DNA of 64,000 nt, taken from assembly GCF_003952225.1 (NCBI RefSeq), contig NZ_CP034437.1, positions 5,690,001 through 5,754,000 on the forward strand, written 5' to 3'. The DNA is from Paenibacillus albus. GTDB taxonomy: Bacteria; Bacillota; Bacilli; Paenibacillales; Paenibacillaceae. Position numbers and translations under genes: made by a program. The notes under the pieces are model-generated. The model was not told the DNA's origin. It did no database searches and saw only the letters and a list, made by a program, of their open reading frames with translations. Below are positions 54,397 to 61,895 of the stretch, piece by piece; position 1 is the first letter of the stretch, and each line of letters starts with the position of its first letter.

Positions 54397-54412
54397 GATT
54401 AAGCGCTTAATC
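54397..54412. promoter_or_regulatory. LacI-type operator O2 upstream of iolD
   Basis: GATTAAGCGCTTAATC is a perfect 16-bp palindrome sharing the TTAAGCGCTT core with O1; their centres are 57 bp apart. The pair could bind two dimers flanking the promoter. Confidence 0.65.
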
Positions 54413-54454
54413 CCATCATACTTATTTTATCGGCCGTTCTCAAGTACCTCTTGT

Positions 54455-54510
54455 AAAAAAAATAAAAGACCGTCCTTGATCATCGAAGTGATGAATGATC
54501 TGGACAGTCT
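54455..54510 (-). terminator. Terminator of the chemoreceptor gene
   Basis: AGACTGTCC pairs with GGACGGTCT, with an inner ATCATTCATC/GATGAT pairing, and is followed leftward by TTTTATTTTTTTTT. Confidence 0.8.
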
Positions 54511-54518
54511 CTCTCGAA

Positions 54519-56129
54519 CTATCTATTCACTTTAAACGCTGAGATGGATTCGTTCATCTTCTCTGCTGTCTGCGCTAACGACTGTGTCGCACTCGCCGTT
54601 TCTATCGCCGAGGCCGCTCCTTCTTCACTGGATGCTGCTATCGACTCGATCATCAGCTTAAACTCCGATGCGCCGGATTGCTGCGATACGCTTGCTTCTG
54701 CAATTTCATACACTCTGAGCGACGTTTCGCCCACCTTCAGCTCGATGTCCTCGAACGCTTTGCGCGTGCGCTGCGATTGGCTCACGCCTTCCTCGACAGC
54801 ACGCACCGTCTTCTCGGTGTTCGCCTGAATGCCGCGGATGATGCCGCCGATTTGCTTGGTCGCTTCGCCGCTGCGTTCAGCCAGCTTGCGGACTTCTTCC
54901 GCAACGACGCCGAAGCCTCGGCCTTGTTCGCCGGCTCGCGCCGCTTCGATCGCTGCATTCAGCGCAAGCAGATTCGTCTGCTCGGCAATATCTTCGATGA
55001 CGGCAACGATTTCGCCAATCTGCTTCGAGTCGCTTACGAGCAGAGCCATTTGCTCACTAACCTCATTCATGCTCTCGATGGAATTGTGCATGACCTTGCC
55101 GCCATTTTGAGCGATGCCTTCCGCTTGTCTCGACAGCTCCGCTGCTTCCTTCGCCCGCTGCGAGGACAGCTGGATGGCATCCAGGAATGTTGTGAACAGC
55201 TCGAACATTACCTGCGACGACTCGGCTTGCTGTGTGCTTCCCTGCGCCATCTCTTCCGTGCTTGCCGAAATCTCTTCCGCCGCTGCCGCTACTTGCTCGG
55301 AATTGAGCATAATCTGGCTGATGAGCCTACTCATATTGTCTACCATCTCATTAAAGTTCTGGCTGAGGGCACCCACCTCGTCCTTGGACACAATCTCTAG
55401 GCGATCGAATGTAAAATCCCCTGCCGCCAGCTGCTGCGAAATGCTCGTCAGCTTCACGACCGGCTTGATCATTCTCGTAACGAAGAAATATACAATTACC
55501 GCCGATACGATTAAGAACGCAACAATCATGAGAAGCAGGCTGAGCGTTTCGTTCATTGCCTTCGCATTCGTCTTGGATACGTCGATATCAATGGCATATA
55601 GCGCAACTACATCACCAATATCGTCCTGAATCGGGAAGAACCCGCTGATCCATGTACCGAATTTGTCCTTGATGATATCGGACGCTTGTATTTCTTTCGT
55701 CTTGAAGGTGTCTTCAGCCGGTGTATCGAACGAAGCATCGCCCACATATTCCGATCCATATGTAAAATCGCCCACCATCAGCGAGCTGCTCATGACAGGA
55801 AAATAGGTTTTGCCGTCTTTGAGAGTCACGAGGTAGATATTCGCGATCGTCCCGTCCATCTCGCCAATCATGCGGTCGAATTCCTTATTCATGGCCTGCA
55901 CATCAGGGTTGTCCTTAGTCGGATTATCTATAATCGAGTTCACCTTACTGAGTTCCACATTTTCCCCAAGCATCAGCGTATAGGCGTGAAGTCCCGTTTT
56001 CATCGAAGCAATGTTGCTCGCCTTGATCTTCGAATACACAATGCCCATCGTGGAGACGCCGAACACTAATAGAATGGTTAAAATGATTAAAACTAATTTT
56101 GCTCCCATGGAAAGCTTGATTCTGCTCAT
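54519..56129 (-). CDS. Methyl-accepting chemotaxis protein
   Basis: A 536-residue membrane chemoreceptor. Helix 1 (about 10-30) and helix 2 (about 195-217, [19 protein letters not shown]) enclose a single-Cache-like sensor of about 165 residues; a HAMP domain follows, and the cytoplasmic signalling hairpin contains [20 protein letters not shown] and [18 protein letters not shown]. It passes chemical signals to CheA. AAGGA lies 9 nt before the ATG. It is monocistronic, ending in its own terminator just upstream of the iol operators. Its ligand is unknown; nearness to iol genes is suggestive only. Confidence 0.93.
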   Translation of the reverse strand: MSRIKLSMGAKLVLIILTILLVFGVSTMGIVYSKIKASNIASMKTGLHAYTLMLGENVELSKVNSIIDNPTKDNPDVQAMNKEFDRMIGEMDGTIANIYLVTLKDGKTYFPVMSSSLMVGDFTYGSEYVGDASFDTPAEDTFKTKEIQASDIIKDKFGTWISGFFPIQDDIGDVVALYAIDIDVSKTNAKAMNETLSLLLMIVAFLIVSAVIVYFFVTRMIKPVVKLTSISQQLAAGDFTFDRLEIVSKDEVGALSQNFNEMVDNMSRLISQIMLNSEQVAAAAEEISASTEEMAQGSTQQAESSQVMFELFTTFLDAIQLSSQRAKEAAELSRQAEGIAQNGGKVMHNSIESMNEVSEQMALLVSDSKQIGEIVAVIEDIAEQTNLLALNAAIEAARAGEQGRGFGVVAEEVRKLAERSGEATKQIGGIIRGIQANTEKTVRAVEEGVSQSQRTRKAFEDIELKVGETSLRVYEIAEASVSQQSGASEFKLMIESIAASSEEGAASAIETASATQSLAQTAEKMNESISAFKVNR

Positions 56130-56281
56130 TCGTGCTGTTCCTTCTTCCTCATTTTTATCTGGTTTTTATTTCCACTTCTAAGACCAACTTTCCAATGATA
56201 TAAGAAAATAGTTAAAAAATAATGAGATACTATTTGTAAAGTGTTAGGAATGTGTGGCAAACTTGGGGCGGAAGTCCTGCT

Positions 56282-56303
56282 GCAGGCGGGTTTCCCCGCC
56301 CGC
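56282..56303. other. GC-rich hairpin ahead of array 2
   Basis: GCAGGCGGG and CCCGCCCGC pair around a TTTC loop with one mismatch, 39 bp before the first hairpin of array 2. There is no T tract. The rest of 56130-56342 is A+T-rich upstream sequence of the chemoreceptor gene with no promoter I trust. Confidence 0.4.
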
Positions 56304-56342
56304 AGATCTATAACCTAGCTCAGACCGGTCAATTTGCCCGTT

Positions 56343-56812
56343 GAGAGAGGCTTTTCCCGCTCTCACTTCGTCTTTCCGTTACTTTCGTGCTCCGAGAGAG
56401 GCTTTTCCCGCTCTCAGAACTCAAACCCTGCTCAAACTGCCCAATTCGCTGGCTGAGAGAGGCTTTTCCCGCTCTCACTTCGACTTTCCGCTACTTTCGT
56501 GCACCGAGAGAGGCTTTATCCGCTCTCAGAACTCTAACCCCGCTCAGACCGGCTAATTTACTCGCTGAGAGAGGCTTTTCCCTCTCTTACTTCGACTTTT
56601 CGCCACTTTCGTGCGTTGAGAGAGGCTTTTACCGCTCTCAGAACTCTAACCCTGCTCAAACTGCCCAATTCGCTCGCTGAGAGAGGCTTTATCCGCTCTC
56701 ACTTCGACTTTCCGCTACTTTCGTGCTGCGAGAGAGGCTTTATCCGCTCTCATCGCGCGGAATCTAGTGAGTTGGTTAGTTAGGCGTGCTGAGAGTCGGT
56801 TTTCCGTTTTTA
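56343..56812. repeat. Hairpin array 2, main part: eight 22-bp hairpins with alternating 29/39-bp spacers
   Basis: Hairpins (mostly GAGAGAGGCTTTT plus CCCGCTCTC or ATCCGCTCTC) start at 56343, 56394, 56455, 56506, 56567, 56618, 56679 and 56730; a degenerate one follows at 56791. Intervals are 51, 61, 51, 61, 51, 61, 51 and 61 bp. The 29-bp spacer begins ACTTCGACTTTCCGCTACTT, the 39-bp one AGAACTCTAACCCTGCTCAA, each nearly identical among its copies. The rhythm equals that of array 1, with other spacers. Open frames through the units are by-products (51 is divisible by 3, 61 is not). Confidence 0.92.
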
Positions 56813-56927
56813 GACGCTAAGTTAGATGGTGTCCTAGCTGAGAGTCTGGTGATGGTGGCGCTATTCCGCTGTTCTGGCGGTCAAGAGGCGAGAAGGTCGA
56901 CACCAGATGTCTGCCGATTTCTTCACG

Positions 56928-57066
56928 GAGAGCACATATCCGTGCTCACGTGTAGAGTAACGCCGATATTAACGCACAAATGGCAGCTGAGAGCACAGAC
57001 CCGTGCTCTCAGCTGCCACAATCGCCAAATTTCCGCCACAAGAGAGCATATACGTTCTCTCAGCTG
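56928..57066. repeat. Hairpin array 2, distal part: GAGAGCAC-type hairpins
   Basis: Three hairpins of the second loop type start at 56928, 56989 and 57042 (intervals 61 and 53 bp). The middle one is the strongest: GGCAGCTGAGAGCAC pairs perfectly with GTGCTCTCAGCTGCC over 15 bp. The last (AGAGAGCATATACGTTCTCT) resembles the one at 35811. They end 15 bp before the stop of the leftward GT2 gene, where they could end or protect its mRNA. Between 56813 and 56927 only a weak GAGAG element at 56840 is seen. Confidence 0.75.
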
Positions 57067-57080
57067 CCACAACTTCTTAC

Positions 57081-57884
57081 TCAGCCTCGCGCCGACTTGC
57101 GAGGCCTGCTGCCCTGCGCTGTGCGGCCTGACGGCTTGCTGCGAGGGAGAAAACCGAGCTCGCGCACGTAAGCGCGCCAGCGCTTCTCATAGAGCGCGAA
57201 CGTCTCTTTCACTTCCTGCGCGATGGCGCCTTGATGGCGAACCGTCCCCATCGCATCGTGCTTGCGGTACGCGCAGAGCGGCTCGGGAATGAGCAGGAAT
57301 GGCGTGCCTGCGAGAAGAACCCGGAACCAATAGTCGAGGTCATGCGTATACCTGCGACCCTCGTGGAACGGCCCCGTTCTGCGGTAGAGCTGCTTCGTCA
57401 TCATAACGGTGCAGCCGTTAACCGGGTTGCTGGTCAGAAAAGCCCGATAGAACTCCCCTACTTGCTTGCCCGGCGGGATCAGATCGAGCTCCTTCATCCG
57501 GCCAGTGCCGTCAATGATGTCAAAACCGCTGTGGCTGATCTGCGCTTGCTGGCGCTCCATCGCCTCGACTTGACGTTTGATTTTGTCCGGGTAGAATCGG
57601 TCGTCGGAGCTGAGCCATGCGATATATTTGCCACTCGCCAGCCGAAAGCCATAGTTAAGCGCGCTCGCCGTACCGCCATTCTCCTTACCCACATAGTGGA
57701 TGCGGCCCTCGTATGGAGCCAGCTTGTCGGCATGCATGGTGGAGCCGTCGTCGATGACAATAATCTCAATGTTATCGTAGGTTTGGGCCAGAGCACTCTC
57801 CACCGCTTCCGCCACATACGGGTCATTGTAAAAAGGAATAATGATCGACACCTTCGGTTTCGCTGACTCATTGTTCCCTTCCAT
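57081..57884 (-). CDS. Glycosyltransferase family 2
   Basis: A 267-residue GT-A enzyme with KVSIIIPFYNDPYVAEAVES at the start, VIDDGS, the SSDD acidic motif, and a catalytic-base stretch THDLDYWFRVLLAG. It is a close paralogue of the GT2 at 33301-34017 but has a basic C-terminal tail (RSKPSGRTAQGSRPRKSARG). AGAGGGGG lies 10 nt before ATG 57884. It is the last gene of the leftward polysaccharide cluster, 42 bp behind the SDR gene, and probably adds a sugar made or used by that cluster. Confidence 0.9.
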   Translation of the reverse strand: MEGNNESAKPKVSIIIPFYNDPYVAEAVESALAQTYDNIEIIVIDDGSTMHADKLAPYEGRIHYVGKENGGTASALNYGFRLASGKYIAWLSSDDRFYPDKIKRQVEAMERQQAQISHSGFDIIDGTGRMKELDLIPPGKQVGEFYRAFLTSNPVNGCTVMMTKQLYRRTGPFHEGRRYTHDLDYWFRVLLAGTPFLLIPEPLCAYRKHDAMGTVRHQGAIAQEVKETFALYEKRWRAYVRELGFLPRSKPSGRTAQGSRPRKSARG

Positions 57885-57926
57885 ATTTCCCACGCCCCCT
57901 CTCCAAGTCAGCCAAAAAATATCACT

Positions 57927-58943
57927 TCACTGCTGCCGAGCCGCTTCGAGCGTATCCCGAAGCGACTCCATCAGCGAAATACGAGCGCTCCAGCCGAGCG
58001 AGGCCAGCCCCTCGCAGCTCACAGGCTCCGGCGATGGCGCATCGGAATCGCCGACCTCCCACTGCAGCGGCTGCGCCGCCAAAGCGCTGAACGCGTCCGC
58101 TATCTCGCCGAGCGAGCGCATCTGCCCGGACGCGACCGGGTAGACGCGTCCGCTCTCTCCGCCGCGAAGCAGCAGCTCGTATGCGCGAATCGCATCGCGC
58201 ACGTCCAGCAGATCGCGCAGCTCGGTGCGCGAAGAGAGCCGAAACGGCGCAGGCGCAGGCTCGCCAAGCGCCGCCAAGCGCTCCACCTGCGCGGCATACC
58301 TCGCAAGCAGCGCGCATAGTCCGCCGGAGCGGCCCGGTCCGATCAGGTTGGACGGCTCCGCTACGATGACGTCCATGCCATAGAGCGACGTCCAGCTTTG
58401 CGCGACGAGCACTTGCATGGTTTTGCTTAGGCTGTACGGGTGCGGCGGTTTGGGACGGTACGCCGCCCCTTCGCCAAGTGCGACCAGCGGAAAGCGCAGC
58501 ATGGACCCCGCAACAACGACGCGGCATTTAGAAGCTGGAACCGGTGCTGTTGTCAAATTCGAGCCTGTCGAGCTTGGCGCGATTAGCGATTCACCACCGC
58601 CAAGCCTCCGCACCGCCTCCAGCACGTGCACCGTTCCCATCACATTGCTTTGCAGCACCGCAGCGGGATCGCCCCACGACGTGCCGACCGCATTCGCGCC
58701 GGCCAGATGCAGCACATAATCCGGTGCTGCCCGCTCCACCAGCGCCTCTACCTCGGCACGTGAACCAAGATCGCATGCCGCGACAGCGTCAATCAACCCG
58801 AGCCACGCCCACTCCGCCGCGCCGGCTTCCGGCAGCCGGCGGACGACGCCGGTTACGGCCCAGCCCTGCTCGCTGAAATAGCGGCAAGCATGCTCGCCGC
58901 AGAAGCCTCCCGCCCCCGTCACAAGCAGGCGCGGGCGGCTCAC
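57927..58943 (-). CDS. NAD(P)-dependent sugar epimerase/dehydratase (extended SDR)
   Basis: A 338-residue short-chain dehydrogenase acting on nucleotide sugars. The cofactor loop is VTGAGGFCGEH (GxxGxxG) near residue 10 and the catalytic pair is in YSLSKTMQ (YxxxK), with the family segments HLAGANAVG and VAEPSNLIGPG. It resembles GDP-6-deoxy-4-keto-mannose reductases and GalE-like epimerases; the exact reaction is not clear. The GTG at 58943 overlaps the TGA of the upstream reductase (GTGA), which is why I choose it over the frame to 59009. G+C is notably high here. Confidence 0.85.
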   Translation of the reverse strand: MSRPRLLVTGAGGFCGEHACRYFSEQGWAVTGVVRRLPEAGAAEWAWLGLIDAVAACDLGSRAEVEALVERAAPDYVLHLAGANAVGTSWGDPAAVLQSNVMGTVHVLEAVRRLGGGESLIAPSSTGSNLTTAPVPASKCRVVVAGSMLRFPLVALGEGAAYRPKPPHPYSLSKTMQVLVAQSWTSLYGMDVIVAEPSNLIGPGRSGGLCALLARYAAQVERLAALGEPAPAPFRLSSRTELRDLLDVRDAIRAYELLLRGGESGRVYPVASGQMRSLGEIADAFSALAAQPLQWEVGDSDAPSPEPVSCEGLASLGWSARISLMESLRDTLEAARQQ

Positions 58944-59782
58944 CCTTGCTTCATCCAAGCTGCGAGCTCCGCCAGCATCGGGACGTAGCCCTGCGCCTGA
59001 TAGCCCCAATCGCTGCGGGTCGATACGAGCGTTCGATCGAGGAAGATGCGTTCATCGGACACGATCGACACTCCATCATGCTCGAATGCATCCTGGAACA
59101 GCTGCAGCAGCTCCAGCTTGCTCACCATCTCTGCGGCGGTCAAGTTGACCAGGCCGCCAATCTCCGGATGCGAAATGGCATATGCAGCCGCTTTAGCAAG
59201 CTCCAGCGTCGTCACGCCATTCCAATACACCCTTGCATACCCGTTCACCGTCCCTTGCTGCTCAAGGAACCATTTTAACAACCCGATGCCGCCCTGCCGA
59301 ATTTCCGGTCCTATAATAGAAGTGCGAATCGTCAAATGCCCGCCACCATTGCCCCGCTCCTCGCCAAGCGCCTTCGACCTCGCATACACGCTCGTTCCTT
59401 CTGGCACATCGTCCTCCGTATACTTGCCCCGCAGCCCGCTGAACACGCAGTCCGAGCTGATATGGATAACGCGCGCGCCGATCGTATCCGCGACATGGCG
59501 CAGCCAATGCGGCAGCAAACCGTTCACCTGGTACGCTTTCAACGGATGCGACTCGGCATCCTGATTGAGGACGCCGACCGCATTCAGAATGACATCCGGC
59601 TTCACTTGCCGAACCAACGCTTCAACCGCCAAAGCATCTGTCGCATCGAGCTGCAAACTTAGTCCTGTCGCATCGCCCATACGCGTCGTATAAACGACAT
59701 CCATACCAGTCATCACCTGCTGGAAATAACGAACGAACAGATGCCCCGCCATTCCATTGCCGCCGATGATGAGCAGCTTCAT
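58940..59782 (-). CDS. RmlD-like nucleotide-sugar 4-reductase
   Basis: A 280-residue SDR of the RmlD (dTDP-4-keto-rhamnose reductase) type: IIGGNGMAGHLFVRYF cofactor loop near the start, HISSDCVFSGLRGKY, and YARSKALGE (YxxxK). In sets with a 4,6-dehydratase and a 2-epimerase, this enzyme reduces the 4-keto-6-deoxy UDP-sugar; its short form without the C-terminal cupin of CapF/WbjC points to the WbvR-type (L-RhaNAc/L-QuiNAc) branch. The ATG overlaps the dehydratase TGA (ATGA). The ribosome binding site is weak (CGGCGG), consistent with coupling. Confidence 0.82.
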   Translation of the reverse strand: MKLLIIGGNGMAGHLFVRYFQQVMTGMDVVYTTRMGDATGLSLQLDATDALAVEALVRQVKPDVILNAVGVLNQDAESHPLKAYQVNGLLPHWLRHVADTIGARVIHISSDCVFSGLRGKYTEDDVPEGTSVYARSKALGEERGNGGGHLTIRTSIIGPEIRQGGIGLLKWFLEQQGTVNGYARVYWNGVTTLELAKAAAYAISHPEIGGLVNLTAAEMVSKLELLQLFQDAFEHDGVSIVSDERIFLDRTLVSTRSDWGYQAQGYVPMLAELAAWMKQG

Positions 59783-60762
59783 GATAGAAAACCGCCGCGG
59801 ACCAGCATAGATCGAATTTCATCCTTTGTCAGCAGCGATTGGCTCGAGCTGTAGCTGTCAAAATCCACCTTCGGATATTGGCTGTAATGACCCCGAAGCC
59901 CCGGAATCTCAATTGTCGGCAGAATGACCAGATATTCCTCGTCATACACTACCGTCGTCATGCTCTCATGGTCCGTCAGCAGAATCTCGTGTAACTTTTC
60001 GCCGGGTCTTATTCCGGTTTCAACCATCTTCGCCGGCAGTCCGATCGATTCGATAAGCACTTCCGCCAGCTCCACAATCCGGCATGTCGGCATTGTCATC
60101 ACGAAGATTTCTCCGCCGATGCTCTCCGCAGACGCTTTGAAGAGCAGCGTAATCGCATCCTGCAAGGTCAGGAAGAAGCGCGTCATCCTATAATCGGTAA
60201 TGCGCACTTGCCCCTTCGTCTTAATCTGATTCGTAAACAGATGGACCACGCTGCCGTTCGTACCGAGCACATTGCCGCCGCGCACGCAGACGAACGTTGT
60301 ATCGGAGTTCAGCAGGTTCGCGTAGACGATCAGCTTCTCGCCAATCGCTTTGGTCATCCCGTAGAAGTTCGACGGATTCGCCGCCTTGTCGGTCGAGATA
60401 TAGATGACGCGTTTGACGCGGTTTGCGATTGCGGCTTCGATGACATTTTGCGTGCCGATGACATTCGACTTCAACGCTTCATAAGGCTGATCTTCACATA
60501 CCGGAACATGCTTCAGCGCTGCCAAATGAAAGATATAATCGACCCGCTCGCACGCGCGCATCAAAGCTTCCTTATCGCGAATGTCGCCGATGCAGAAGGT
60601 AAGGCGCGGATCCTCGAACGTGCGGCTCATCGCCACCTGGCTGGACTCGTTACGGGAAAACACAATAATTTGCTCGGGCTGCTGAGGCAGCAGCTGGCGA
60701 ATCAATTCGTAGCCCCAGGACCCGGTTCCCCCGGTGACCAGTATGCGCTGATTAGTAAACAT
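59779..60762 (-). CDS. UDP-GlcNAc 4,6-dehydratase (5-inverting), CapE/FlaA1 family
   Basis: A 327-residue SDR of the polysaccharide-biosynthesis (CapE/WbjB/PseB) family. It should convert UDP-GlcNAc to a 4-keto-6-deoxy-L-sugar. Motifs: VTGGTGSWGYELI (cofactor), HLAALKHVPVCEDQP, YISTDKAANPSNFYGMTK (catalytic Thr-Asp-Lys and YxxxK), and GIRPGEKLHEILLT near the end. GGAGG lies 8 nt before ATG 60762, and the gene overlaps the end of the 2-epimerase gene by 11 bp. Some CapE relatives have Met in place of the Tyr of YxxxK; here Tyr is kept. Confidence 0.88.
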   Translation of the reverse strand: MFTNQRILVTGGTGSWGYELIRQLLPQQPEQIIVFSRNESSQVAMSRTFEDPRLTFCIGDIRDKEALMRACERVDYIFHLAALKHVPVCEDQPYEALKSNVIGTQNVIEAAIANRVKRVIYISTDKAANPSNFYGMTKAIGEKLIVYANLLNSDTTFVCVRGGNVLGTNGSVVHLFTNQIKTKGQVRITDYRMTRFFLTLQDAITLLFKASAESIGGEIFVMTMPTCRIVELAEVLIESIGLPAKMVETGIRPGEKLHEILLTDHESMTTVVYDEEYLVILPTIEIPGLRGHYSQYPKVDFDSYSSSQSLLTKDEIRSMLVRGGFLS

Positions 60763-61849
60763 TCCATTTCCCTCCAAGGACAAATTTAACCACTTTATCC
60801 GATACATCCTCTGCCAAATACCCTTCCGGACATTGCCATGACGGCGGCAGCTTCGTCATGACGACCGCCGCTTCCTCAATCTGTGCCGCATTCAAGCCGC
60901 ATACCACGTTGCTGCCGCAATCAATCGTCTCCGGCCGCTCCGTCGTCATCCGAATGGTGACCGTCGGCACATGGAACAGGCAGCATTCCTCCTGCACCGT
61001 GCCGCTGTCCGTAATCGCGAGATACGCGCTCTTCTCCAGCTTCACAAAGTCGAAGAAGCCCATCGGCTCGTAGAACTCGACCCGCGGATCCATCGTCACC
61101 TGCACGGAGCCTCTGTCAATTCGCGACCGTGTCCGGGGGTGAACGCTGCAAATTATTCGTTTGTCGAACCGGGCAGCGACACGGTTCAGCCCTTCAAGAA
61201 TGCCGCTTAGACGTTCCGGCACATCCACATTCTCCGCGCGATGCGCCGTGACGAGCACGTAGCCGCCTGGCTGCAAGCTCATTCGCGTAAGCACATCGCT
61301 CGCATCAATCTGCGGAGTGTAATGCTGAATCACTTCATAGATTGGATTGCCTGTCAGCACGATCCTGTTGCTCGGGTAGCCCTCACGAAGCAGATTGCCC
61401 TTGCTGTAGGACGTATACGGCATGTTGATGCTTGATACGGCGTCGATAATTTTCCTGTTCTTCTCCTCCGGCACCGACAGGTCGTAGCAGCGGTTTCCTG
61501 CTTCCATATGCACGACCGGGATGCCCATCCGCTCCGCGATAATGGCGCATAGCGCACTGTTCGTATCGCCAAGCAGCAAGACGACATCCGGTTTATGCGT
61601 CGTCAAAATCCGCTCCATCTCCGCAAACATGACCGATAACTGGCCACCAAGCGTCTGCCGCGCACCTTCGAACAAATAATCCGGCGGGCGTAGCCCGAGG
61701 TCCTCGAAGAACACATCGCTGAGCGTCCGGGTGAAGTTCTGCCCGGTATGCACGAGCACATGTTTGTCGGCCAGCGCATCCAGCTTCCGAATGATGAGAC
61801 TGAGCCGAATAATTTCCGGACGCGTGCCCAATATCGTTACAACTCGCAT
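60752..61849 (-). CDS. wecB: UDP-N-acetylglucosamine 2-epimerase (non-hydrolysing)
   Basis: A 365-residue GT-B-fold epimerase that inverts C2 of UDP-GlcNAc or of the 2,6-dideoxy derivative made by the neighbours. Signatures are TILGTRPEIIRLS (start), LGDTNSALCA, HMEAGNRCYDLSVPEE, VTAHRAENVD and TDSGTVQEECC. I chose ATG 61849, 11 nt after GGAGG; ATG 61858 is only 2 nt from it. With the dehydratase and RmlD-like reductase it makes the FnlABC/WbvBRD-type triad, in which this enzyme gives UDP-L-FucNAc or UDP-L-QuiNAc. Confidence 0.92.
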   Translation of the reverse strand: MRVVTILGTRPEIIRLSLIIRKLDALADKHVLVHTGQNFTRTLSDVFFEDLGLRPPDYLFEGARQTLGGQLSVMFAEMERILTTHKPDVVLLLGDTNSALCAIIAERMGIPVVHMEAGNRCYDLSVPEEKNRKIIDAVSSINMPYTSYSKGNLLREGYPSNRIVLTGNPIYEVIQHYTPQIDASDVLTRMSLQPGGYVLVTAHRAENVDVPERLSGILEGLNRVAARFDKRIICSVHPRTRSRIDRGSVQVTMDPRVEFYEPMGFFDFVKLEKSAYLAITDSGTVQEECCLFHVPTVTIRMTTERPETIDCGSNVVCGLNAAQIEEAAVVMTKLPPSWQCPEGYLAEDVSDKVVKFVLGGKWNVY

Positions 61850-61895
61850 TCCATCCATTCCCTCCCCTCATCCATTCAAAAAAATGTTTCCGCGG

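Noticed and set aside
56341..56680. Open frames across array 2 (about 70-100 codons, with repeated Arg-Glu-Ala-Phe-Pro motifs)
   Set aside because: They translate the hairpin repeats; frames shift at each 61-bp unit, there is no ribosome binding site, and composition is unlike the neighbours.
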